DNA of 64,000 nucleotides from Oceanospirillaceae bacterium. Lineage in GTDB: Bacteria > Pseudomonadota > Gammaproteobacteria > Pseudomonadales > Oceanobacteraceae. The stretch covers positions 153,840-217,839 of the forward strand of contig JACKOM010000005.1 in the NCBI GenBank assembly GCA_024234265.1. The letters are read 5' to 3'. The notes beneath the pieces were generated by a model. It saw nothing but the letters and a program-made list of their open reading frames with translations. It ran no database searches and was not told where the DNA came from. Shown here piece after piece: positions 25,818 through 34,946 of this stretch (its first letter is position 1; each line of letters starts with the position of its first letter). The position numbers and the translations under genes were made by a program.

Positions 25818-27176
25818 TCAACGGGTGGCTGTGCGCATGGTGACAAACTCTTCAGCGGCACTGGGGTGAATACCAATGGTGCTGTCGAAAACAGCCTTGG
25901 TTGCACCCGCCTTCAGTGCCACCGCAAACCCCTGCAGAATCTCACCGGCATGCTCACCTACCATATGCACACCCAGAACCCTGTCGGTATTTTTATCCAC
26001 CACAAGCTTCATAAAGGTACGCCCGGCGTTGCCGCTCAAGGTGTTTTTGAGGGCGCGGAATTCCGATGTAAAAATACTCACCTGAAAACCCTCATCCCGT
26101 GCAGCCTCTTCGCTTAATCCAACGCTTGCCAGCTCAGGCTGGGAAAATACCGCCGTGGGGATATTGGCATAGTCCATTGGGGTATCGACGCCCTGATATT
26201 GCTGGCGCACAAAACACATGGCTTCAGCGAGGGCTACCGGGGTCAACTTCAGCCCCGGGGTAATATCACCCATAGCAAAAACCCCGGGCATGCTGGTTTC
26301 AAAACGATCATTCACCAATAAGTGCCCTTCATTGTCCATTGCTGGCAGCAAACCATCTGCGAAGGCACCCTGAACATTGGGTTTACGCCCGGTCGCGAAC
26401 AGGATGCAATCACCGTCCACATGGGCACCGGAAGTAAACTCCAGGCGTAACTCACCCTCTGCCCCATTCAAGCCGCGCACGGCGGCGGGCTGTTCACTGG
26501 CAATAAAGTCGATGCTGTTTTTAAGGATTTCCTGCTGGGCATAGGCGCGGGTTTCTTCATCAAAACCCTTGAGCAGTTTGCCTGAGCGGCAAACCAGGGA
26601 AACTTTCGCCCCAAGGCCGGCAAAAATCCCGGCAAACTCCACGGCGATATAACCACCACCCACAATCACTATGTGGCGTGGGAAGCGTTCAAGAAAAAAC
26701 ACCTGGTTCGAATCAATACATAGCTCGCGCCCGGGTATATCGGGGATATCCGGCCAGCCGCCGGTGGCGATCAGAATCTGCCGGGCGGTAAAGTGCTGTT
26801 GATTGACTTCAATTGTATTGGCAGCCACCACACGACCGTGCCCCTCGATAATCTGTACACCGCTGTTTTTCAGCAGATTGGCGTAAATGCCGTTGAGACG
26901 CTGGATTTCTTTTGTTTTGTTATCACGCAGGGTTGGCCAATCAAAGCTATTGAGCTGCATATCCACCCCAAAACCCCGGCCATCTTCAACCTGATGACGG
27001 AACTCGGAGGCATAAACAAACAGCTTTTTGGGTACGCAACCGACGTTCACACAGGTGCCACCCAGGTAGCGCTCTTCGATTACCGCGACTTTTTTACCCT
27101 GTGCCGCCGCCATGCGGCTTGCCCGCACACCGGCAGAGCCGGCACCGATTACAATCAGATCAAAATCAAATGCCAT
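25818..27176 (-). CDS. gor: Glutathione-disulfide reductase
   Basis: 452 aa. The FAD-binding start is DLIVIGAGSAGVRASRMAA; the redox-active disulfide is GGTCVNVGCVPKK (Cys42, Cys47); the NAD(P)-binding fold is IVIVGGGYIAVEFAG; the C-terminal catalytic pair is in TIGIHPSAAEEF. The HPSAAEE form and the length point to glutathione reductase rather than lipoamide or mercuric reductase. It keeps glutathione reduced with NADPH in the cytoplasm. It lies 48 nt downstream of gspM on the same strand, and its GAGGTG ribosome site touches the first copy of the 20-bp tandem repeat, so it might receive transcripts from the secretion operon. Confidence 0.94.
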   Translation of the reverse strand: MAFDFDLIVIGAGSAGVRASRMAAAQGKKVAVIEERYLGGTCVNVGCVPKKLFVYASEFRHQVEDGRGFGVDMQLNSFDWPTLRDNKTKEIQRLNGIYANLLKNSGVQIIEGHGRVVAANTIEVNQQHFTARQILIATGGWPDIPDIPGRELCIDSNQVFFLERFPRHIVIVGGGYIAVEFAGIFAGLGAKVSLVCRSGKLLKGFDEETRAYAQQEILKNSIDFIASEQPAAVRGLNGAEGELRLEFTSGAHVDGDCILFATGRKPNVQGAFADGLLPAMDNEGHLLVNDRFETSMPGVFAMGDITPGLKLTPVALAEAMCFVRQQYQGVDTPMDYANIPTAVFSQPELASVGLSEEAARDEGFQVSIFTSEFRALKNTLSGNAGRTFMKLVVDKNTDRVLGVHMVGEHAGEILQGFAVALKAGATKAVFDSTIGIHPSAAEEFVTMRTATR

Positions 27177-27183
27177 ACAGCAC

Positions 27184-27243
27184 CTCAGCGAACTAACTCA
27201 ACGCTTAGCGAACTCGCCCAGCGCTCAGCGAACCAGTAATGCC
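27184..27243. repeat. 20-bp tandem repeat, about three copies, between gspM and gor
   Basis: CTCAGCGAAC, CTTAGCGAAC and CTCAGCGAAC start at exactly 27184, 27204 and 27224. Copies 1 and 2 are similar throughout (AACTAACTCAACG against AACTCGCCCAGCG). The third copy contains the gspM stop codon; the first abuts the gor ribosome site. Confidence 0.7.
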
Positions 27244-27743
27244 CGCACGTTAACTGCGCCGGAAGCGGATTTATCCATGGAGATTTGTGACGCGCGGATA
27301 CCGTACTGATTTTGCAGCAGGCTTAACCAGGAAATGGCCGCGTTAAAACGCACATCATCCAGCCAAATACGCAGACCGTTTTCGCCTTCCGGCTCAAAAC
27401 GCTTCAGATCGATATTTTGGTTGCGGGCCGAGCTGTTCACTATGGCAAGGATTGACTGGGAAGCATCGCCCACGGCGGCATGTTTAAAACGCCAGGCGTT
27501 TTCTTTCATTTTCTGGTGCAGGGCCATCTGCGCTTTAAATTGATTTTCCGCGGTGGCAGGGAAACGGGTCACTGGCACCCAGATCCAGCTGTAAAAAAGC
27601 GCACACAGCATAAGCACCACCAGCGCTTTGATAACGGCCTGATCCCGTGGGGCCTGATTTTCATACCAGGTTTCCGCGGCCTGATAGGTCTGCCCTGCGC
27701 GGATACGCTGCAGTAACTGGGCGGGTCGAATATTTTTAAGCAT
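27225..27743 (-). CDS. gspM: Type II secretion inner-membrane protein GspM
   Basis: 172 aa. A cytoplasmic N-terminus with W and Q-rich helix (QTYQAAETWYENQAPRDQAV) is followed by one membrane helix (about 40-58, LVVLMLCALFYSWIWVPV) and a periplasmic part ending in a ferredoxin-like domain (FNAAISWLSLLQNQYGIRAS). This is the GspM plan. It pairs with GspL in the inner-membrane platform. It overlaps gspL by 8 nt and is the last secretion gene here; gspN is not present. The stop codon sits in a 20-bp tandem repeat. Confidence 0.9.
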   Translation of the reverse strand: MLKNIRPAQLLQRIRAGQTYQAAETWYENQAPRDQAVIKALVVLMLCALFYSWIWVPVTRFPATAENQFKAQMALHQKMKENAWRFKHAAVGDASQSILAIVNSSARNQNIDLKRFEPEGENGLRIWLDDVRFNAAISWLSLLQNQYGIRASQISMDKSASGAVNVRALLVR

Positions 27744-28938
27744 GGCGCGACACCTTCAGTAATGCTTTTACAACGTCCTTATCGGAGGTTGCGGAATCAA
27801 TATCAACCTGCAAACCCTGCTGCAGTAACGCTTGTTTCAGCTCATCAACCTGGGCGATGGACTGGGCACTGAGCTCCAGTTCGAGGCTGCCGTTTTTCTC
27901 GGTGAAGCGCACACTGGTGAGCTGCATACCACTCAGGGCAGGATTCGCCTGCAGGGTTGCACCGGTTAAACCTAATAACTCGATAAAGTTACCCTGCCCG
28001 CCTGAACCCGTATTGGCCGCCAGTTTGGCGCGCAACTGGCGCTCCATGCTGGTAATGCGCTCACCGGGGAATAACTGGCGGAAATAGGCTTCGGAAGCTG
28101 CATGCACTTCGTTTGTCATCTGGCGGTACTGCAGGCCCTGCCACACATTGGAAACAAAAAATATCAGCATGGCGGCTGCCGCCATGCCTGCAACCGTTTT
28201 GAAGATCGGAGGGATGTTATTGCCTTTGGCTTTTTCCGTTTTTAAGTCATCAACCAGTAAGTTCGCAGACAGCCACTGATTGTAAGGGCGCTGCAACAGA
28301 CTCCAGGGGTTATCTGTCTGGGTGACATGCGGGGCAAAACCGTGGTTCTCAATCTGCGCAACCAGCATGGAAACCTGCGCAGGGTCCGCACAATAAATCT
28401 GTACGGGCTGCTGCTCGGGGTGGCTCACGTGATCGAGCATCAGCATCAGGTTATCCGCATGGCAGCGGAAACCCTCAAAGGGGCCGGTGCGCACCAGTGC
28501 GTAGTTGTCCTGCAGTAATACGCTCCACTCACCCGGTGCAATGGCAAGCGCCATGGCATCGGGCACTATCGCTTCCACCGCAAAGGATTTTTGAATGTTT
28601 TGCAGTAACCCGGCATCGGCATAACAGGCAAATGCTTGGTTTTTCTGACGGCCAATCAGGGCAAAGTGATTCTCCGCCACATCCGATGCGAGCTGTTCTT
28701 CTACCACAAATGGCAGGGCTTTAATAATCTGACGGGGTTGCTTGGCCGGGATACTGGCATTGGTAAAACCCACAAACTGACTGGGCAACAGGACAACACT
28801 GTGGCGCGCCTGGGCAATCAACTCTGCAATGTCGGCAGGTGTTTCAAAACGGGTGGCCTCACCGAAGCCATCGTTACCGGCCTGGCACCAACTCCCTGAC
28901 TGTAATGACTCCTCGAGCCATATCACCATGTTTTGCAT
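27736..28938 (-). CDS. gspL: Type II secretion platform protein GspL
   Basis: 400 aa. An actin-like cytoplasmic domain occupies about 1-245 (VVLLPSQFVGFTNASIPAKQ, RQIIKALPFVVEEQLASDV), a membrane helix about 258-275 (VAGMAAAAMLIFFVSNVW), then a periplasmic ferredoxin-like domain to the end. The cytoplasmic domain recruits the ATPase GspE, and the periplasmic part dimerises with GspM. The ALPFVVEEQL segment is highly typical of GspL/PilM-like folds. It starts 8 nt after gspK and overlaps gspM. Confidence 0.92.
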   Translation of the reverse strand: MQNMVIWLEESLQSGSWCQAGNDGFGEATRFETPADIAELIAQARHSVVLLPSQFVGFTNASIPAKQPRQIIKALPFVVEEQLASDVAENHFALIGRQKNQAFACYADAGLLQNIQKSFAVEAIVPDAMALAIAPGEWSVLLQDNYALVRTGPFEGFRCHADNLMLMLDHVSHPEQQPVQIYCADPAQVSMLVAQIENHGFAPHVTQTDNPWSLLQRPYNQWLSANLLVDDLKTEKAKGNNIPPIFKTVAGMAAAAMLIFFVSNVWQGLQYRQMTNEVHAASEAYFRQLFPGERITSMERQLRAKLAANTGSGGQGNFIELLGLTGATLQANPALSGMQLTSVRFTEKNGSLELELSAQSIAQVDELKQALLQQGLQVDIDSATSDKDVVKALLKVSRHA

Positions 28939-28946
28939 CTTCGTTC

Positions 28947-29957
28947 CTAATTAAGCGGCGCGTATTCACGCTGCGCGACAAGGGAGCTGCCGTCGGCACT
29001 GTCCCTGAAGACCACAGAATGCAGAGCCAGCGTACGCTCGCCGAGCATAACAGCCGTATCCACTGAAAAATATTGGGTTTTTACGTCAAAATCGGCCTTA
29101 TCCCACGCGGCAGCCGTATTATTTTCGCTGTCGGAGCCTGAACCTGAGCCCGAGGATCCGGCATTGGCAAGGGGCGCTATGGTGGCATTGGCCCAGAAGT
29201 CGTCCACGGACTTCAACGCGCTGCCCCGCTCGGACTCCGCCATGCTGGCCACATTTTTAGGGCTAAAAGTATCCAGCACCGCCTGGGCATCCTCAAGGCT
29301 CAGTTTGGCATCCCAGCTCGCCAAAACCTGTTTACTTGTGCTGTTGATGTTCAGCGGTGTATCCACCGGCAGTGCCGCCACGTATTTTTTGAGTTTCTCG
29401 AAGCTGTCGTCGTCCATTTTCTCCAGCAATAACAGCTCAGAAATACTCACCATCGGCAGGCCGGATGAACGGTATGCAGGGCTGAGGGCCAGATAGTTGT
29501 TAGCACTATTGCTGTTCACATCAAACCAGTTGGCCAGCTCGGTGGCGATGGTGGAATCCAGCCCCAGGTGATTCAGCAAGCGTTCAAACCGGGCCTTGGC
29601 GGCACTGGCATTGGGCGCGGTTGGGTGCAGGCTGTTGAGATTGAAACGCCCCTGCAAATCAGCCAGCTGAATACTGAACTGTACGCCGTTTAATTCATAT
29701 TGAATGGGCATGGCCCAGACTTCAGCCGGACTGTCGAGCTGGCCTGAATTCTGATCACGCTGCCAGTCGGCACTGAGACCTGCCTTGGCGATATCTTCGA
29801 TGCTGTAAGCATAAATCTGCGCTTGACTCTGGCTGAGCATGGCGCTGGCCTGGGCCACATCCATTTTCTGGCGCATTTGCATACCCAGCGCCAGCAGGGA
29901 AACCACGGCAAAAATAAACAGCACTGTAATCAGTGCCATGCCCGACTGGCGGCGCAT
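28947..29957 (-). CDS. gspK: Type II secretion minor pseudopilin GspK
   Basis: 336 aa, the largest pseudopilin as usual. The prepilin cleavage site is RRQSG followed by MALITVLFIFAVVSLLAL; residue +5 is not Glu, which is characteristic of GspK. The body contains the alpha-helical insertion (ANWFDVNSNSANNYLAL and SISELLLLEKM). It caps the pseudopilus tip with GspI and GspJ. ATG 29957, 4 nt after the gspJ stop, gives the short basic leader expected; an in-frame extension to 29993 overlaps gspJ. The segment around residues 270-285 is rich in Gly, Ser and Asp, probably a flexible loop. Confidence 0.92.
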   Translation of the reverse strand: MRRQSGMALITVLFIFAVVSLLALGMQMRQKMDVAQASAMLSQSQAQIYAYSIEDIAKAGLSADWQRDQNSGQLDSPAEVWAMPIQYELNGVQFSIQLADLQGRFNLNSLHPTAPNASAAKARFERLLNHLGLDSTIATELANWFDVNSNSANNYLALSPAYRSSGLPMVSISELLLLEKMDDDSFEKLKKYVAALPVDTPLNINSTSKQVLASWDAKLSLEDAQAVLDTFSPKNVASMAESERGSALKSVDDFWANATIAPLANAGSSGSGSGSDSENNTAAAWDKADFDVKTQYFSVDTAVMLGERTLALHSVVFRDSADGSSLVAQREYAPLN

Positions 29958-29961
29958 AAAC

Positions 29962-30690
29962 TCAGCGGAATTTATAACCACGGGGCACCTCAATCACATG
30001 CTCAATACTGCCCATGGTGGGTAATTCAAATACCACCTTGGCCAGAACTAAATCCGTTACATCATTCGGGCCTGCATCCAGCGGCGGCCAGGTTTCTTCC
30101 CACTCCGTTGCCTGTTGCTGGTTGTTTTCCAGATGAATCACACCGCGATAAAAAAACTTCACACTGCTGACATTATCAATCAGTACCTGGGAAATAGGCT
30201 TGGTATCAGCGGCACGATCCAGCACCGGCCAGATAAAACGCACCAGGCAATTACCATCCAGCGGTTGTGCAATGCCATCGGTTGCGGGGTGTTTAATTTC
30301 AATACGCTTTTTGGCTGCTGCGCATTGGTCGCTTTCCTGGTGATACACACCGTAGGCGACACGCTGCAGCGTGCTGCGTTTTATTTCATCGGCACCCGGA
30401 ATGCGGATAAGCCCGGCATGGGTCATTTCCATGGGGTAATCCCCCTGGCTAGTAATATCCGCCTGCTGAGAGGTGAACTCGTCCATAATGTCGCGCGGCG
30501 CAAGCTGCTGCAGATCCCGTTTAATCCACATATCGGCACGCACCAGCTCCATCAGTACATCTGAGTGCTCATCGGTAGTTTTGCGTGAGTCCGCCACACC
30601 GGATAATAACTGGGTTGCCGCTACGCCGATAACGGCAGTAATGCCGATGGCGATCAGTATTTCGAGCAAGGTAAAACCACGTTGTTTCAT
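29962..30690 (-). CDS. gspJ: Type II secretion minor pseudopilin GspJ
   Basis: 242 aa. The leader MKQRG is followed by the prepilin motif FTLLEILIAIGITAVIGV with Glu at +5. The rest is a beta-rich globular domain (WIKRDLQQLAPRDIMDEF and later VEVPRGYKFR-like end). GspJ forms the tip complex with GspI and GspK. Its start overlaps the last base of gspI, and its stop is 4 nt before gspK, showing a tightly packed operon. Confidence 0.92.
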   Translation of the reverse strand: MKQRGFTLLEILIAIGITAVIGVAATQLLSGVADSRKTTDEHSDVLMELVRADMWIKRDLQQLAPRDIMDEFTSQQADITSQGDYPMEMTHAGLIRIPGADEIKRSTLQRVAYGVYHQESDQCAAAKKRIEIKHPATDGIAQPLDGNCLVRFIWPVLDRAADTKPISQVLIDNVSSVKFFYRGVIHLENNQQQATEWEETWPPLDAGPNDVTDLVLAKVVFELPTMGSIEHVIEVPRGYKFR

Positions 30691-31076
30691 CAGTCGTCCT
30701 TGCCTATGTAAGCGGTGAGGGTCTGAATCACATCGTCAGGTTTATCCTGCAGACTGACACTGACGTTAACTTCTTTCACCGGAATATTCAGACCCGGTAA
30801 AACGTCAGTTTTGATATTTATTTTGGTTTTTAACAGCCACTGGCGATTAGCGGATGTCAGGGTTTTTTCGCCATCGATTAATGATGCCCAAGGATTATTT
30901 CGCAGCTGGGCTATTTCACTTTCCGCAATAATATTGGCGAGCAATTTATGCTCAACGTGAATATGTCCATCAATGCGCGAACTACTGGCACTGCTCAGGG
31001 TAATAGCCAGCATGCTGAAAATAATCAGTGCAACCATTACCTCCAGCAAAGTAAAACCCTGGTTATTCCTGCGCAT
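30690..31076 (-). CDS. gspI: Type II secretion minor pseudopilin GspI
   Basis: 128 aa. The leader MRRNNQG is followed by FTLLEVMVALIIFSMLAITL (Glu at +5), then a small domain with AELRNNPWA-type sequence (IAQLRNNPWASL) typical of GspI. It starts the assembly of the pseudopilus tip. ATG 31076 is favoured because GAGG lies 7 nt upstream and the leader length fits; the frame is open to 31100. It overlaps the end of gspH by 14 nt. Confidence 0.92.
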   Translation of the reverse strand: MRRNNQGFTLLEVMVALIIFSMLAITLSSASSSRIDGHIHVEHKLLANIIAESEIAQLRNNPWASLIDGEKTLTSANRQWLLKTKINIKTDVLPGLNIPVKEVNVSVSLQDKPDDVIQTLTAYIGKDD

Positions 31077-31623
31077 AATGGGCCTCTTCGCTGACATCAA
31101 AACGCCCTAACCCATCACCCGCGACTTTCGCAACGTAGTCTGTATCCAGAATACTGATAGAAGATTCAGAGATAGATTGATCGCCGCTGGCGGTAAAAAT
31201 AAACAGCAGATTTTGTTCGGCTTTATCGGCAGCAGGTAACTCAACGGGTACTTGTAATGCCTGCCCATCCAGACTAATGGCAAAACGGTAGTTGTCAGGC
31301 AGGGTAAATACCGGCAGGCGCGGGTTATCGTAATTTTGCCATTTGTACTCACGGCTGACGGTGCCATCTTCGGCGGTAATTTCTTCTGCAACCAGAATCA
31401 TTGGTTGCAGATTACGCTCGGAAAGATTAAGGGCAAGGTTTTTACCCTGAAACAGGGCTTCATCTGCAATCGCCTGGTAATAATATCCCAGGCGTTTGGC
31501 TTGCAGATTCACCTCGTCTTTACGCCCGTCGTGGCTGGTATTAAGTGTGGCAAGCCCCACCATGAGGCTCATGATAAAAATCACTACCAGTATTTCGATT
31601 AGCGTAAAGCCCTTCTGGCGCAT
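31063..31623 (-). CDS. gspH: Type II secretion minor pseudopilin GspH
   Basis: 186 aa. MRQKG leader, then FTLIEILVVIFIMSLMVGLA (prepilin motif, Glu +5), and a GspH-like beta-sandwich domain (RLGYYYQAIADEALFQGKNL). GspH links the tip complex to the main GspG fibre. It starts 5 nt after the gspG stop and overlaps gspI. Confidence 0.92.
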   Translation of the reverse strand: MRQKGFTLIEILVVIFIMSLMVGLATLNTSHDGRKDEVNLQAKRLGYYYQAIADEALFQGKNLALNLSERNLQPMILVAEEITAEDGTVSREYKWQNYDNPRLPVFTLPDNYRFAISLDGQALQVPVELPAADKAEQNLLFIFTASGDQSISESSISILDTDYVAKVAGDGLGRFDVSEEAHYAQE

Positions 31624-31628
31624 AAAAA

Positions 31629-32045
31629 TCAGATGTCTTTGCTGCTGATGTCAGCCGCTTCTTCTTCACCGCCTTCAGCACCATCAGCACCCAGGCTGAT
31701 AATTTCGAATGAGCCACCTTCGGTGATGTAGATGTAATCGTTACCCCATGGATCCTGTGGCAGTTTTTTCATGTAACCACCGGCTTTCCAGTTTTTTGGC
31801 TCAGGGCTGCCGCTGGGTTTTTCCACCAGAGCGTTTAAACCCTGGCTGGTGCTTGGGTAGAAATAGTTGTCCAGCTTGTATAAATCGAGTGCATTGCTGA
31901 TTTCTTTAATTTGCGCCTTGGCAATTTTTACCTGCGCTTCACCGGTACGGCCAAGAATGTTCGGTGCAACCATGGCCACCAGAAAGCCCAGGATGGCCAG
32001 TACCACCATAATTTCGATTAAGGTAAAACCTGACTGACGTTTCAT
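31629..32045 (-). CDS. gspG: Type II secretion major pseudopilin GspG
   Basis: 138 aa. MKRQSG leader followed by FTLIEIMVVLAILGFLVAMV, then the very conserved GspG stretch with LDLYKLDNYFYPSTSQGLNA and DPWGNDYIY. It polymerises into the pseudopilus that pushes exoproteins through the outer membrane. The C-terminus is acidic (GAEGGEEEAADISSKD), consistent with the calcium-binding end of the family. It lies 9 nt after gspF. Confidence 0.96.
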   Translation of the reverse strand: MKRQSGFTLIEIMVVLAILGFLVAMVAPNILGRTGEAQVKIAKAQIKEISNALDLYKLDNYFYPSTSQGLNALVEKPSGSPEPKNWKAGGYMKKLPQDPWGNDYIYITEGGSFEIISLGADGAEGGEEEAADISSKDI

Positions 32046-32054
32046 TTCTGCTCC

Positions 32055-33275
32055 CTATAGTTTCAGCATGTCGTTCATATTCAGAATCGGCATCATAATC
32101 GCCATTACAATCAGCATTACAACACCGCCCATCACCAACAACATGATGGGTTCAAACATCCGCACCAATGCGGTGACGGTATTTTGTAAATCGGATTCCT
32201 GCATGTTGGCGGTGCGCTCCAGCATTTGATCGAGCTCGCCGGAAGCCTCGCCCGATGCAATCATATGCAGCATCATGGGCGGGAAAATACGGGTTTCCGT
32301 CAGGGCGTTTTTCAAACTACCACCTTCACTCACCTGCTGGGTTGCCTGTTCAAGGCGCTCTTTAATCACCAGATTACCCATTACCTGTGTCGCAATACGC
32401 ATGGATTCCACCAGGTGTACACCTGAAGAATTCAGGATTGCCAGGGTGCTGGCAAAACGCGCGGTATTAAAACCCTTAATCATTTTCCCCAGAAATGGCA
32501 CGCGCAATAAAAGGCCGTGCCATTTGTAACGGAATTCAGGGCGCTGCAGGCGCAGGCCAAATAAAATTCCGCCACCCACGATAAATAACAGCATGTACAG
32601 ACCGTAAGCCTGTAAACCATTACTCAGGCTGATCATGACTTTGGTTAGGGTGGGAAGTTCCTGACCATTTTTCACAAATACATCAACAATGCTGGGCACA
32701 ACAAAGGTCAGCAATGCGGCCACAATCGAAATAGCCACGATACATAAAATAATCGGATAGATAGCGGCGGTTTTAATTTCGCGCTGGGATTTGCTGCTGT
32801 TTTCCGTGTGGTCGGCAAGACGGTTTAATACCAGATCCAGGTGGCCGGCATGCTCCCCCGCTGCGACGGTTGCGCGGTAAAGTTTGGGGAATGCGTAATC
32901 AAATTCGTTGAGGGATGCTGCCAGGGAATGACCTTCCAGCACCCGTGCGCGAATTTCCAGCACCATACCTTTAATGCGTTTTTTTTCAGTCTGCTCGGCA
33001 ACGGCTTTGAGGCATTCTTCAACCGGTAAACCCGCGGCAATTAATGTGGCTAACTGACGGGTAAAAAGAGCCAGATCAGGGATGGAAATACCCCGCGCAA
33101 AAAGCTTTTTTAAGCCTGTAGAGGTATCTTTTTTCTGCTCGGTATATTCAACCGACATGGGCGTCCAGCCCTTGTCACGCAATTGCTGACGCACTTGCTT
33201 GGCGTTATCCGCTTCGAGAATGCCTTTACGTTGTTTGCCGTTTGCATCCAGTGCAACAAATTCAAAAGCCGCCAT
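32055..33275 (-). CDS. gspF: Type II secretion platform protein GspF
   Basis: 406 aa. Two homologous cytoplasmic helical bundles (about 65-190 and 270-390), each followed by membrane helices (about 170-195, 220-245, 375-400). The motifs FTRQLATLIAAGLPVEECL and TLAILNSSGVHLVESM are the GspF/PilC repeats. It is the polytopic centre of the inner-membrane platform and may turn during pseudopilus growth. It overlaps gspE by 1 nt. Confidence 0.95.
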   Translation of the reverse strand: MAAFEFVALDANGKQRKGILEADNAKQVRQQLRDKGWTPMSVEYTEQKKDTSTGLKKLFARGISIPDLALFTRQLATLIAAGLPVEECLKAVAEQTEKKRIKGMVLEIRARVLEGHSLAASLNEFDYAFPKLYRATVAAGEHAGHLDLVLNRLADHTENSSKSQREIKTAAIYPIILCIVAISIVAALLTFVVPSIVDVFVKNGQELPTLTKVMISLSNGLQAYGLYMLLFIVGGGILFGLRLQRPEFRYKWHGLLLRVPFLGKMIKGFNTARFASTLAILNSSGVHLVESMRIATQVMGNLVIKERLEQATQQVSEGGSLKNALTETRIFPPMMLHMIASGEASGELDQMLERTANMQESDLQNTVTALVRMFEPIMLLVMGGVVMLIVMAIMMPILNMNDMLKL

Positions 33276-34789
33276 CAGCCTTTACTCACACGGTAAACTT
33301 CTTCGAGTGTGGTTTTACCCTGACGAACTTTGGCTAAGCCATCCGCACGAATGCTTTTCGATGACTGGCGGGCATATTTTTCCATTTCCAGTTCGCTGGC
33401 ATTGGCGTGAATTAAGCTGCGTAAGTGATCATCAATTTCGATCACTTCATGGATACCCATGCGCCCGCGGTAACCCGTGTTGCCACACTGAGTGCAGCCT
33501 ACTGCGTGATAAAGCGTAAGGGTGTCAGTGGGCTTGAGATCGTACAGGGCTTTTTCTGCTTCATCAGCCTCGTAGGGCTGGCGACAATGGGGGCACAATA
33601 CGCGCACCAGACGCTGCGCAACCACCCCCACTAAACTCGAAGCCAATAAAAACGGCTCAACACCCATGTCGTGCAGACGGGTCATGGCACCAACAGCAGT
33701 ATTGGTGTGCAGGGTGGATAATACCAGGTGACCGGTTAGACTCGCCTGTACGGCAATTTCAACGGTTTCAAGATCGCGGATCTCACCTATCATCACCACA
33801 TCAGGGTCCTGACGCAGAATCGCGCGCAGACCACGGGCGAATGTCATATCAGCTTTGGTATTTACCTGGGTCTGGCCAATGCCCGGCAATGTATATTCGA
33901 TAGGGTCTTCTACTGTCAGGATATTACGCGAGCTGTCATTCAGCTGACTGAGTGACGCGTACAGCGTGGTGGTTTTACCCGAGCCGGTTGGGCCGGTAAC
34001 CAATAAAATACCGTGGGGTTTATCAATAATGCGCTGCAAACGCTGCAGGTTACTTTCTTCGATACCAAGCTGACCGAGATTCAAACGCCCCGCCTGTTTA
34101 TCCAGCAAACGCATAACTACGCGCTCGCCATGGCTGGATGGCAAGGTTGAAACCCGCACATCCACTTCGCGTCCACCGATGGAACGGGAAATACGACCAT
34201 CCTGCGGAATGCGTTTTTCCGCAATATCCAGCTTCGCCATAACTTTAATACGGGAAACCAATAATGGTGCCAGCGCACGGCGTGGCTCAAGCACTTCCTG
34301 CAGCACACCATCGATACGGAAGCGCACAATTAAACGCTTCTCAAAGGTTTCGATGTGAATATCGGATACGTTGCGGTTAACCGCATCCACCATAATGCCG
34401 TTAATTAAACGGATGATCGGGCGATCTTCACCATCGTCATCTAATAAATCTTCGGTTTCAGCAACGGAGTCAGCAAGGCTCGCCAAATCCATATCCTCAC
34501 CGATACCTTCCATTGATTCACGACTCTCACCACCCTGCTGATAAATCCGCGATAACTCAGCATTAAAATCCCCTTCATCAACTTCACGGAATTTAATGTG
34601 GCTGGCAAATAAACGGGTAACTTCAAGCAGGCTTGTATGGCGAGTTTTTGCCGAGCAAAAAGCGATTAATTCGCCATTTTGTTTATCGACGACAACGGAA
34701 TGCCTGCGGGCATAACTGTAGGGCAAACGGAAATCATCGGAAGATGGGGAGTTTGCAGCCTGAACTTCTTGTTGAACGACAGAATCCAT
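33275..34789 (-). CDS. gspE: Type II secretion ATPase GspE
   Basis: 504 aa. An N-terminal domain (about 20-110) precedes the ATPase core: Walker A GPTGSGKTTTLYA at about 263-275, Asp box and Walker B (DPDVVMIGEIRD), His box (GHLVLSTLHTNTA), and a tetracysteine zinc site CPHC...CTQC at about 398-435, which distinguishes GspE and PilB from retraction ATPases. It powers pseudopilus assembly from the cytoplasm. It is the first gene of the secretion block; the 157 nt upstream contain the promoter region and the etfA terminator. An acidic linker (ETEDLLDDDGEDRP) lies at about 110-125. Confidence 0.96.
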   Translation of the reverse strand: MDSVVQQEVQAANSPSSDDFRLPYSYARRHSVVVDKQNGELIAFCSAKTRHTSLLEVTRLFASHIKFREVDEGDFNAELSRIYQQGGESRESMEGIGEDMDLASLADSVAETEDLLDDDGEDRPIIRLINGIMVDAVNRNVSDIHIETFEKRLIVRFRIDGVLQEVLEPRRALAPLLVSRIKVMAKLDIAEKRIPQDGRISRSIGGREVDVRVSTLPSSHGERVVMRLLDKQAGRLNLGQLGIEESNLQRLQRIIDKPHGILLVTGPTGSGKTTTLYASLSQLNDSSRNILTVEDPIEYTLPGIGQTQVNTKADMTFARGLRAILRQDPDVVMIGEIRDLETVEIAVQASLTGHLVLSTLHTNTAVGAMTRLHDMGVEPFLLASSLVGVVAQRLVRVLCPHCRQPYEADEAEKALYDLKPTDTLTLYHAVGCTQCGNTGYRGRMGIHEVIEIDDHLRSLIHANASELEMEKYARQSSKSIRADGLAKVRQGKTTLEEVYRVSKG

Positions 34790-34905
34790 GAAATAGGCTT
34801 GTTTAGTTATTGTGGCAGCTAGTTTAAAGAAGGCAGCTCAGGAAACAATAGATTGCTTCAGTAAAGTGACAGTATTGGCGATTTTGATGACAGGAATATG
34901 AAACA

Positions 34906-34931
34906 AAAAAGCCCGGCGAACCGGGCTTTTT
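34906..34931 (-). terminator. Intrinsic terminator of etfBA
   Basis: Stem AAAAAGCCCGG (34906-34916) and CCGGGCTTTTT (34921-34931) with a CGAA loop. It lies 15 nt beyond the etfA stop on the minus strand, between etfA and gspE. Confidence 0.9.
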
Positions 34932-34946
34932 CTAACTCACTGATAA

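Noticed and set aside
27184..27243. CRISPR-like spacing of short repeats
   Set aside because: Only three 20-bp copies in direct tandem with no spacers of constant length between conserved repeats, and overlap with a gene end.
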